Assembly: GCA_035637595.1 (NCBI GenBank)
Contig: DASPWW010000148.1
Location: 1-13,806, forward strand
Origin: DASPWW01 sp035637595
Lineage (GTDB): Bacteria; Actinomycetota; Thermoleophilia; Solirubrobacterales; 70-9
Length of the DNA stretch: 13,806 nucleotides
Direction: 5' to 3'
The notes beneath the pieces are model-generated. The model was not told the DNA's origin, did no database searches, and saw only the letters and a list, made by a program, of their open reading frames with translations. Both the position numbers and the translations under genes were made by a program. Below are positions 1 through 5,569 of the stretch, piece after piece (the first letter of the stretch is position 1; each line of letters begins with the position of its first letter).

Positions 1-1
1 G

Positions 2-1087
2 ATCAGCTTCGCTCGCGGCGCGCCCAGCGCCGACCTGCTCCCCGCCGACGCGGTTCGCGAGGCTGCCGAGCGCGCCCTGACCGACGACTGGAAGCGGGCC
101 CTGTCCTACGGGACCGGGATCGGGCATCCCGAGCTGTGCGCCTGGATCGCCGACCAGCACGGGCTCGATCCCTCGCAGGTCATGGTGACCAACGGCTCGC
201 TCGAGGCCGGCGCGCTGCTGTTCGAGCACCTCGTCGCGCCGAGCGACCGGGTCGTGGTCGAGCAGCCCTCCTACGACCGCACCCTGCTGCTGCTCGAACG
301 GATCGGCGCCGAGCGCGTCGGGGTGCCGCTCGAGGCCGACGGGATCGACGTCGACGCGCTCGACTCGGCGCTCGGCGCGGCGCCCGCGAAGCTCGTCCAC
401 CTGATCCCCAACTTCCACAACCCGGCGGGATGCACGCTGTCGGACGAGAAGCGCCGCCGGGTCGTCGAGATCGCGGCGAGGCACGACTGCTGGATCTTCG
501 AGGACGATCCCTACGGCGAGGTCGGCTTCGAGGGCGAGCGCCTGGCCACGCTGCTGTCGCTCGACGGAGCGGGTCGCGTGATCCATGCCTCGTCGTTTTC
601 GAAGACCGTCAGCCCCGGGGTGCGGATCGGCTATCTCGCCGGGCCGGCGGACGAGATCAAGGCGCTGGCCAAGCGCGCCAACGAGATTTACATCTCTCCA
701 AACATGCTCGCCGAGTCGATCGTCCTCGAGCTGTGCCGCTCCGGCGGGCTGGCGCGCAACATCGAGCTGGTGAACGCGGCGCTCAAGCAGCGCCGCGACG
801 CGCTCGTCGCCGCCCTGCGCGAGCACGTCCCCGAGGCCGACTTCGTGATCCCCGCCGGGGGCTACTTCCTCTGGCTGACGCTCGACGCCGACGTCGACTG
901 CACCGAGCTGCTCGCGGCCGCCGAGCAGGAGCGCGTGGTCTTCATCCCCGGTCGCGACTTCATGCTCGAGGGCGGCGAGTCGAGCCTGCGGCTGTCGTTT
1001 GCGAGCACTCCCCCCGATCAGATTCCCGAGGGCGTGCAGCGGCTCGCGCGCGCCCTGGAGCGGGTTCGCTCCGCCGCGCCGGCGTAA
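2..1087 (+). CDS. PLP-dependent aminotransferase, class I/II (MocR/2-aminoadipate AT-like), 5'-truncated by window edge
   Basis: The frame is open from base 2, so the start codon lies upstream; 361 residues are visible against roughly 390-400 usual for the family, so only a short N-terminal piece is missing. Visible landmarks in order: an N-terminal FARGAPSADLLP segment typical of the ARO8/LysN/MocR-type aminotransferases, SYGTGIGHPEL (cofactor/substrate loop), VTNGS, NFHNPAG, FEDDPYG (Asp that contacts the PLP pyridine nitrogen), and SSFSKTVSPGVRIGY with the Schiff-base lysine at codon 602-604. A C-terminal SLRLSF supplies the likely substrate-carboxylate arginine. No GntR wHTH domain can be seen in this window, so whether it is a free aminotransferase or a MocR regulator C-terminus depends on upstream sequence. 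It probably transaminates an amino acid such as aminoadipate, an aromatic or a branched-chain one; the substrate cannot be read from the sequence. Confidence 0.93.
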   Translation: MSFARGAPSADLLPADAVREAAERALTDDWKRALSYGTGIGHPELCAWIADQHGLDPSQVMVTNGSLEAGALLFEHLVAPSDRVVVEQPSYDRTLLLLERIGAERVGVPLEADGIDVDALDSALGAAPAKLVHLIPNFHNPAGCTLSDEKRRRVVEIAARHDCWIFEDDPYGEVGFEGERLATLLSLDGAGRVIHASSFSKTVSPGVRIGYLAGPADEIKALAKRANEIYISPNMLAESIVLELCRSGGLARNIELVNAALKQRRDALVAALREHVPEADFVIPAGGYFLWLTLDADVDCTELLAAAEQERVVFIPGRDFMLEGGESSLRLSFASTPPDQIPEGVQRLARALERVRSAAPA

Positions 1088-1211
1088 AGCCGCGCGAATC
1101 CTGAGCAACTCTTTACCTCCGGGTCACATCGTCCTTAGCGAGGCGGCTTAGGCTCGTGCCGAGGATGGGTGGTTCACGGACTCAGCGGCTAACGACGATC
1201 GGCGAAGCGTT

Positions 1212-1220
1212 TGCTACAGT
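1212..1220 (+). promoter_or_regulatory. Candidate extended -10 promoter for the small-paralog operon
   Basis: TGCTACAGT matches TGnTAnnnT, an extended -10. A start near 1227 would give a leader of about 53 nt ending in the AAAGGAG Shine-Dalgarno (1267-1273) of the first small ORF. No clear TTGACA-like -35 is visible, which extended -10 promoters tolerate. The rest of the 192-bp gap after the aminotransferase gene shows nothing else I can name. Confidence 0.35.
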
Positions 1221-1279
1221 GCCCAGCCGCTTCCTCACCAACTAGATCGACAAAGACAGCAAAGCCAAAGGAGCGGGAG

Positions 1280-1480
1280 ATGAGCGTTGCCCAGAAGATA
1301 GACGCAGGATCAGAGACCAGGCTCGAGGACGCCGTCCAGCGCGAGCTCGCCGAGCGCCGGCTCTCGGCCCTGGCCCAGGCTGTCAGGGAGCACGAGGCCA
1401 GGGTCCGCGCGCAGATCGGCGGCGTGCGGCCTCACGACGCGTTGCTGCACCGGCGGCTGCGCCAGATCCTCGGCGCGTGA
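1280..1480 (+). CDS. Small tandem paralog 1 (66 aa, unknown function)
   Basis: I do not recognise the family. ATG at 1280 was chosen because AAAGGAG (1267-1273) sits 6 nt upstream; an in-frame upstream ATG at 1211 lacks such a site. The protein is a charged N-terminus followed by an Arg/Glu/Ala-rich amphipathic helix and a short C-terminal helix. Its core LSALAQAVREHE, ten variable residues, RPHDALLHRRL aligns without gaps to the two following ORFs (1480-1698 and 1700-1900). There is no signal peptide, membrane segment or cysteine pair, so it should be cytosolic. Its stop codon overlaps the next start (GTGATG), implying translational coupling. Shared core, spacing and ribosome-binding signals make it a real gene; its function is unknown. 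Confidence 0.75.
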   Translation: MSVAQKIDAGSETRLEDAVQRELAERRLSALAQAVREHEARVRAQIGGVRPHDALLHRRLRQILGA

Positions 1481-1698
1481 TGGGCGGGCGGTTCGCCCCC
1501 ATGCTGCCGGGGTGGCCCGGGGGCCGGGGCAACGACCCGCGCGCGCAGCGCGACCTCGCCGACCTGGCTGACGCGATTCGCGACCACGAGCGGACCGCGA
1601 CGCAACGGACCGTGCCCAAACGCCCGGCCGACCACGCGCTCTACCGCCGCCTCGCCGACGTCGAGGAGTCACCGAGCGCTCGACGAAACGGAGGCTGA
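1480..1698 (+). CDS. Small tandem paralog 2 (72 aa, unknown function)
   Basis: The start is ATG 1480 (or GTG 1477); either overlaps the stop of the preceding paralog and there is no separate Shine-Dalgarno, so it is probably translated by reinitiation. A Gly/Pro-rich N-terminal tail of about 20 residues precedes the family core: LADLADAIRDHE, ten residues, RPADHALYRRL. The core aligns gap-free with the ORFs on either side. The C-terminus ends in a short Ser/Arg-rich tail. No known catalytic or binding motif is evident, and no export signal. The N-terminal tail differs completely from those of its two neighbours, so the copies have diverged outside the core while keeping it, which argues for selection on the core. 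Confidence 0.68.
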   Translation: MGGRFAPMLPGWPGGRGNDPRAQRDLADLADAIRDHERTATQRTVPKRPADHALYRRLADVEESPSARRNGG

Positions 1699-1699
1699 G

Positions 1700-1900
1700 A
1701 TGAGTCCAGTCTGGATAATCGAGGGGCAGCGCGAGTTGCTCGACCCGGTCACCGAACGCAACGCCGCGGAGCGCAAGCTCGCCGCGCTGGCCGACGCCGT
1801 GCGCGCACACGAGCGCGACATCGGCAGCGACGCGCCGCAAGCCCGTCCTCAGGACCAGCACCTCTACCACCGCCTGCGCGAGATCTGCGAAGACGGCTGA
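1700..1900 (+). CDS. Small tandem paralog 3 (66 aa, unknown function)
   Basis: ATG 1700 follows the stop of paralog 2 by one base. A GGAGG Shine-Dalgarno (1690-1694) lies inside the end of that gene, 5 nt before the start. The N-terminal MSPVWIIEGQRELLDP is hydrophobic but too short for a signal peptide. The family core follows: KLAALADAVRAHE, ten residues, RPQDQHLYHRLREI. Compared with paralog 1, the stretch ERxLxALAxAVRxHE is nearly identical. It is the last gene of the unit; a hairpin at 1901-1921 follows directly. Function unknown; the likely fold is two helices joined by an RP-containing turn (inference). Confidence 0.75.
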   Translation: MSPVWIIEGQRELLDPVTERNAAERKLAALADAVRAHERDIGSDAPQARPQDQHLYHRLREICEDG

Positions 1901-1921
1901 GGCCCGTCAGGCTGCCGGGCC
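1901..1921. terminator. Hairpin between convergent genes
   Basis: GGCCCG (1901-1906) and CGGGCC (1916-1921) form a perfect 6-bp stem with a 9-nt loop. It begins at the base after the stop of paralog 3 and contains the stop of the opposing gene (1907-1909). There is no T-tract, so it would be a weak or bidirectional terminator. Confidence 0.4.
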
Positions 1922-2186
1922 GAGCGTCACCTCGACGCTGGCCCCCGCCGACGAGGTTTCGCCACCACAGCTTGCGCTCCGGCCAGCCGACGGTCACGGT
2001 CACGCGGTCGCCGTCCCGCTCGTAGCCGACGGGAAAGGTGTACACGTCGCCGCTGCGCCGGCCGGTGACCGTGATCAGGGCGAACCGGTCGTCGACAAGA
2101 CCGTGCAGGGGCGAGCCGAGCAGGCGCTTGAGGAGGGGATTGACGGTGCGGTTTAAGACCGCGAAGCCCCCATGTCCCTCGGCCAC
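1907..2186 (-). pseudogene. Deazaflavin (F420)-type nitroreductase/DUF385-family gene, frameshifted and C-terminally short
   Basis: Reading from GTG 2186, two bases after the stop of the upstream metalloregulator, the protein has the family hallmarks: FAVLNRTVNPLLKRLLGSPLH, LITVTGRRSG, TFPVGYERDGD and ERKLWWRNLVGG. At a run of five C on the + strand (1942-1946) the frame that continues becomes nonsense. Dropping one base restores the expected family ending GGASVEVTLG before a TGA at 1909-1907. Even so repaired, it would be about 92 residues, whereas family members usually run 120-150, so 30 or more C-terminal residues are absent. Family members bind F420 or related deazaflavins or act on quinones. 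The homopolymer position means a sequencing indel is possible, but truncation persists in either frame. Probably a decaying gene; less likely a short functional variant. Confidence 0.6.
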
Positions 2187-2188
2187 GA

Positions 2189-2896
2189 TCAGCGGCCGTA
2201 GCGATCGGAGCTGAGCTCGAGCGCCTCGGGCAGAGGAGCGCGGGGCGGCGGCGCAGGATCGGCCCGCACCGAGACGGTTTCGGCGACGCTGCGCGACACG
2301 CTGTGGCGGCCTTCGTCGGAGGCGACGACCACCTCGTCGTCGTCCGAGCTCTCGAGCGTGCCGTCGAGCCCGGGGTGCAGCCCGGCCCGCTTGAGGTAAT
2401 GCAGCAGCTCCTCCGCCTCGTTCTCGAACCGCAGCACGCGGACCGTGGCGCCCGGCTCGACGTCGGCGAGCAGGACGCCCTGCTCGCGCGCGCCCTCGAC
2501 GAGCGGATGACCGTGGGGACACGTCTTGGCGTCGCCGATCGCGGCGAGCATGCGCTCCTCGAGCACCGGCGACATGGCGTGCTCGAGGCGCTCCGCCTCC
2601 TCGTGGACCTCGTCCCAGGGGACCCCCAGCACGTCGGTCAGAAAGCGCTCGATCAGGCGATGGCGGCGAACGATCTGCTCCGCATGGCTCCGGCCGTCGT
2701 CGGTGAAGACGAGCGACTTGTCGTCCGCCCGGGTCACGTACCCGTCGTCGGTCAGGCGGCCGACCATCTCGTGGACGGTGGGCGCCGAGAGCTGCATCGC
2801 GCGCGCGACGTTGGCCGCCGTTATCGCCAGCCCAGCCTCCTCCAACCAGTACATGATCTGGAGGTACTCCTCCTCGGCGACCGTCGCGTCGGCCAT
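2189..2896 (-). CDS. DtxR/MntR-family metal-dependent transcriptional regulator
   Basis: 235 residues with the full DtxR layout: wHTH at about 6-65 (LSAPTVHEMVGRLTDDGYV as recognition region), dimerisation and metal-binding domain at 66-140, and an SH3/FeoA-like C-terminal domain at about 140-215 (GVLLADVEPGATVRVLRF...). Numbering matches C. diphtheriae DtxR closely: H79, E83, H98, E105 and H106 are all present. Met10 and Cys102, the iron-site soft ligands of DtxR, are replaced by Glu10 and Glu102. That resembles the carboxylate-rich site of MntR, so manganese sensing is more likely than iron (inference). A Pro-rich tail follows residue 210. The start ATG is preceded by TAGTAT six bases upstream and by no well-placed Shine-Dalgarno. 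It is divergent from an SDR gene and overlies a palindrome that could be its own operator. Confidence 0.92.
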   Translation of the reverse strand: MADATVAEEEYLQIMYWLEEAGLAITAANVARAMQLSAPTVHEMVGRLTDDGYVTRADDKSLVFTDDGRSHAEQIVRRHRLIERFLTDVLGVPWDEVHEEAERLEHAMSPVLEERMLAAIGDAKTCPHGHPLVEGAREQGVLLADVEPGATVRVLRFENEAEELLHYLKRAGLHPGLDGTLESSDDDEVVVASDEGRHSVSRSVAETVSVRADPAPPPRAPLPEALELSSDRYGR

Positions 2897-2934
2897 GCTC
2901 CGATACTAGCCCTCCGAGTGGGAGTATCCAGGGC
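2897..2934. promoter_or_regulatory. Divergent promoter pair with a 27-bp imperfect palindrome (candidate metalloregulator operator)
   Basis: Positions 2902-2928 form a dyad centred on 2915: arms 2902-2914 and 2916-2928 match at 10 of 13 positions, with perfect outer GATACT/AGTATC. On the minus strand TAGTAT (2908-2903) lies 6 nt before the regulator ATG. On the plus strand GAGTAT (2922-2927) lies 7 nt before the SDR GTG. Each -10 therefore sits in one arm, and a protein on the dyad would block both genes. Both mRNAs would be leaderless. Confidence 0.5.
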
Positions 2935-3726
2935 GTGCGAATAGGCGACGGGACCCGCGCCCTCGTGACGGGCGCCTCGCGGGGCATCGGGCGCGCGACG
3001 GCGCTCGCCCTCGCCCGGCGCGGCGCGCGGGTCGGGCTGATCGCCCGCAACGAGGAGGGGTTGCGCGAGCTCGCGGAGGAGCTCGGGGGCGACCCCGTGG
3101 TGCTGACCGCCGACGTCGGCGACCGCGAGTCGATCGCGGACGCCGTGGACAGGTTCGTCGAGCTGGCGGGCGGTGTCGAGCTGGCCGTCGCCAACGCCGG
3201 GCTCGCCCACTACGGCCCCTTCTTCGACCAGCCGCTCGAGCACGCCGAGGAGATGGTGCGGGTGAACGTGCTGGGCACGATCTACACCGTGCGGGCGGCG
3301 CTCGGCCACATGCTCGCCCGCGCAGCGGGGCACATCGTCGTCGTCTCGTCGGGCGCCGGCCTGCGCGCCTTCCCGTGGGGCGCGGTCTACGGGGCGACGA
3401 AGGCGGCGGATCGCGGCTTCGCGGAGGCCCTGCGCCACGAGCTCTCCGGGACCGGGGTCTCGGTGACCACGGTGTTCCCGGGCGAGGTCGCCACCGAACT
3501 ACACGCGCATCAACGCGACCGGCTCCCCGACTGGCGCCGCGACGAGAACACGATTCCCCCCGAGCAGGTCGCCGACGCGATCGTCGATGCAATCGACCAC
3601 GATCGACGCGATGCCCACGTTCCCGCGGCCGTGCGCGCCCTCGGCCTCAACGGGCTCGCCCCCCGACTCACAGACAGGCTGGTCGCGGCGCTGCGCGGTC
3701 CCTCAGCGGCTCCGCGTCGCGACTAG
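2935..3726 (+). CDS. Short-chain dehydrogenase/reductase (classical SDR)
   Basis: 263 residues, usual size for classical SDRs. TGASRGIG at residues 12-19 is the Rossmann dinucleotide loop, followed by NAG (87-89), the active-site Asn in RVNVLGT (N111), VVSSGAG with the catalytic Ser (138/139) and Y152xxxK156 in YGATK. VFPGEVATE is the post-catalytic PG loop. The residues after strand 2 (LIARNEE) suggest NADP(H) preference because of the Arg. The C-terminal 40 residues carry a helical DAIDHDRRDAHVPAAVRALG tail like that of DltE/DHRS7-type SDRs acting on lipophilic substrates. GTG 2935 is supported by the -10 hexamer 7 nt upstream. Substrate unknown. It shares its control region with a DtxR-type regulator, so metal-responsive expression is possible. 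Confidence 0.92.
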   Translation: MRIGDGTRALVTGASRGIGRATALALARRGARVGLIARNEEGLRELAEELGGDPVVLTADVGDRESIADAVDRFVELAGGVELAVANAGLAHYGPFFDQPLEHAEEMVRVNVLGTIYTVRAALGHMLARAAGHIVVVSSGAGLRAFPWGAVYGATKAADRGFAEALRHELSGTGVSVTTVFPGEVATELHAHQRDRLPDWRRDENTIPPEQVADAIVDAIDHDRRDAHVPAAVRALGLNGLAPRLTDRLVAALRGPSAAPRRD

Positions 3727-3771
3727 CCCGATCGGTCCCGTCGTCTCGATCCGACGGCCGTTCCGACGACA

Positions 3772-3814
3772 CTGTCCTGCCCTGGGGGTCCTATGCGGCC
3801 CCTAAGCAGGACAG
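3772..3814. terminator. Strong intergenic hairpin between convergent genes
   Basis: CTGTCCTGC (3772-3780) and GCAGGACAG (3806-3814) form a perfect 9-bp stem. Inside the 25-nt interval GGGG and CCCC with neighbouring CC/GG can pair further around a one-base bulge, giving a long two-part hairpin. It lies between the convergent SDR and HAD genes with no T-tract, consistent with a bidirectional terminator. Confidence 0.5.
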
Positions 3815-3853
3815 CGCCCGGATATACGCGGTCGACCCCGGGCCCGGACGGGA

Positions 3854-3911
3854 TCGCGCAGGCGCGGGCGCCGCGCTGCCAGTCGCGCAGGCGCTAGCTC
3901 CGCGCTGCCAG
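3854..3911. repeat. 29-bp tandem duplication over the 3' end of the HAD gene
   Basis: Two abutting 29-bp units (3854-3882 and 3883-3911) share TCGCGCAGGCGC and CCGCGCTGCCAG and differ only in the central five bases (GGGCG against TAGCT). The second unit holds the HAD stop codon (3894-3896) in its variable centre and encodes the last residues LAARS. Confidence 0.7.
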
Positions 3912-4706
3912 CGTCGAGACGACCGCCTCGTAGAACCCGTCGCCCATCCGCCCCTCGGTGACTGTGACGTTGTCGAGGCGGGAGATCGCCTCGGCCAGTG
4001 CCGGGTCGCGCTCGGGGCCGTTGGCGGGGACGAAGAAGCGCTCGACGACCGCGGCGACGTCGAGGTCCTCGAGCGAGTCGCCGACCGCGATGCAGTCCTC
4101 GCGCTCGTAGCCGCGGACGCGCATGTGGATCTCGGCGGCGCGGGCCTTGCTCGCTGCCCTGGGCACGAGGTGGTAGACGTGGGTGATCTCGAGGCCCTCC
4201 ATCGGGCGGCCGATCGCGCCGTTGTCGAGCAGCCGAAGCTCGTCGTGGCCGTTCTCGACGAGCAGGGAGTTGGCCTCCTCGACGTCGATCAGGCCCCGGA
4301 ACAGGTGCGAGTAGACGCGGTCGGTGTGCCACGGCGTGTGGTATTCGAGGCGTCCGGGAAAGCGCTCGAACAGCAGGTCGGGCAGTCCCGCGTCGAGCAT
4401 CTGCTGGGCGATCGTGTTCTCCTCGGAGTGATCGAGGTCGCCGACCAGCAGCGTCCGCTCGCCGTCGACCATCACGGCGCAACCCGCCTCGTAGATGTAG
4501 GCGCTCTGGCCGATCAGCCGCGCGTCCTCCATCACCTGGGGCTCGCGGCGTCCCGACTTGATCACGATCTCGACGCCGGCGCGGTGGCACGCCTCGAGGG
4601 CGCGCGCCTGCATCAGCGAGAAGTTGCCCTCGGCGTCGCGGAACAGCGAGCCCCCGCGGCCGAGCAGGGTACCGTCGAGGTCGGTGTAGATGCAGCGCAG
4701 GGCCAC
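3894..4706 (-). CDS. HAD-IIB family phosphatase (mannosyl/glucosyl-3-phosphoglycerate phosphatase-like)
   Basis: 270 residues. HAD motif I is YTDLDGTLL with nucleophile D9 and acid/base D11; motif II is the Ser of IKSGR (S51); motif III is probably K187 in SKARAAE; motif IV is AVGDSLEDLD with D210 and D214. The alpha/beta cap between about 90 and 180 (C2B type) contains a His/Trp-rich stretch (EYHTPWHTDRVYSHLF), and YIYEAGCAV corresponds to the ENG-like motif of this subfamily. The closest type I recognise is mannosyl-3-phosphoglycerate phosphatase, a compatible-solute enzyme, but no matching synthase is visible, so the substrate is uncertain. GTG 4706 is preceded six bases upstream by TACGGT and by no Shine-Dalgarno. 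It diverges from the DHPS-like gene 17 bp away. The 3' end lies in a 29-bp tandem duplication. Confidence 0.88.
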   Translation of the reverse strand: MALRCIYTDLDGTLLGRGGSLFRDAEGNFSLMQARALEACHRAGVEIVIKSGRREPQVMEDARLIGQSAYIYEAGCAVMVDGERTLLVGDLDHSEENTIAQQMLDAGLPDLLFERFPGRLEYHTPWHTDRVYSHLFRGLIDVEEANSLLVENGHDELRLLDNGAIGRPMEGLEITHVYHLVPRAASKARAAEIHMRVRGYEREDCIAVGDSLEDLDVAAVVERFFVPANGPERDPALAEAISRLDNVTVTEGRMGDGFYEAVVSTLAARS

Positions 4707-4723
4707 GGCGCTACCGTAGCCAG
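4707..4723. promoter_or_regulatory. Symmetric bidirectional -10 promoter for two divergent leaderless genes
   Basis: The whole intergenic spacer is GGCGCTACCGTAGCCAG. Its core GCTAC-C-GTAGC (4710-4720) is a palindrome containing TACCGT (4712-4717, plus) and TACGGT (4718-4713, minus), both fitting TAnnnT. Each ends exactly 6 nt before its start codon (ATG 4724, GTG 4706). Starts at the two start codons would be 18 bp apart, the spacing I recall for bacterial bidirectional promoters with shared -10 elements. Confidence 0.5.
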
Positions 4724-5569
4724 ATGCCGCCGCTGTGGAAGCTGCGCTCCGAGAGGCTGGGATTTCCGCGCCCCCTCGCGGTCGGGATCGTCAACGTCAC
4801 CGACGACTCGTTTCACCCCGGCGCGCGCAGCGGGACGGCGGATCAGGCGGTCGTCGACGGGGTGCGGCTGGCCCGTGCGGGCTTCGACCTGATCGACGTC
4901 GGCGCCGTCGCGGCGCGAAGCGGGCCGCCGGTTCCCGCGGCGCGTGAGTCGGCTCGCCTAGTGCCCGCGATCGAGGGCCTCGTCGCGGGCGGCACGATCA
5001 CGGTCACGGCCGACACCTTCTCGCCCGACGTCGCGCGCCGGGCGCTGCGCGCCGGTGCCGAGGCGATCAACGACATCGGCGGCGCCCGCGACCCCGACAT
5101 GCTCGAGCTCGCGGCCGAGACCGGATGCGGCCTGGTGGTGATGCACATCGAGGGCGAGCCGCGGAAGGAACGCGCGCCGCGCAGCTACCCGGACCCGGTC
5201 GAGCATCTCAAGCGCTGGTTCGCCCAGCGCATCGAGACAGCCCTGGCGCGCGGAGTGGCGGAGGAGCAGCTCGCGCTCGACCCCGGCCTCGACTTCGACC
5301 TCACGGTGGGCGACGACCTGACGATCCTGCGGCGGCTCGCCGAGCTGCACGAGCTGGGCCGCCCGCTGTTCGTGTCGCTGTCGCGCAAGGACTTCCTCGG
5401 CGCGGTGCTCGCCGGGTCCTGGGAGGAGAGGCTCTCGCCCGAGCGTCGCGAGTGGGCGACGTGCGCGGCAACGGCGCTCGCGGTCGCCGCGGGCGCGCAC
5501 CTGCTGCGCCTCCACGACATCAGCGCGCTCGACGCGATGCGCGTCGCGGACCGGATAGCGCATGGCTAG
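4724..5569 (+). CDS. folP: Dihydropteroate synthase-family protein (divergent FolP paralog)
   Basis: 281 residues on a TIM-barrel DHPS scaffold. DHPS joins 6-hydroxymethyl-7,8-dihydropterin pyrophosphate to p-aminobenzoate in folate synthesis. Pterin-pocket residues are retained: N24 (GIVNVT), D59, D97 (TADTF), N116 (INDIGG), D186 (ALDPG), K222 (SRKDF), R262 and H264 (LRLHD). The substrate loops are unusual: NVTPDSF is NVTDDSF, the canonical GGESTRPG reads GAVAARSG (Thr lost, Arg kept), and GFGK after LDPG reads DFDL. This resembles the FolP2-type paralogs of mycobacteria, which are not the main folate enzyme. It may be a housekeeping FolP of a divergent lineage or a paralog with another second substrate. 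It heads an operon and overlaps the helicase start by 8 bp. ATG 4724 is supported by the -10 placed 6 nt upstream. Confidence 0.85.
   Translation: MPPLWKLRSERLGFPRPLAVGIVNVTDDSFHPGARSGTADQAVVDGVRLARAGFDLIDVGAVAARSGPPVPAARESARLVPAIEGLVAGGTITVTADTFSPDVARRALRAGAEAINDIGGARDPDMLELAAETGCGLVVMHIEGEPRKERAPRSYPDPVEHLKRWFAQRIETALARGVAEEQLALDPGLDFDLTVGDDLTILRRLAELHELGRPLFVSLSRKDFLGAVLAGSWEERLSPERREWATCAATALAVAAGAHLLRLHDISALDAMRVADRIAHG

Noticed and set aside
1749..3194. 481-codon minus-strand frame
   Set aside because: It is a GC-rich chance frame spanning the SDR and regulator genes; only its part at 1950-2186 holds a real protein (the deazaflavin-type fragment).
3375..4892. 505-codon plus-strand frame over the SDR and HAD genes
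   Set aside because: Low-complexity Arg/Ala/Val-rich shadow of the HAD gene on the other strand; no domain or start signal.
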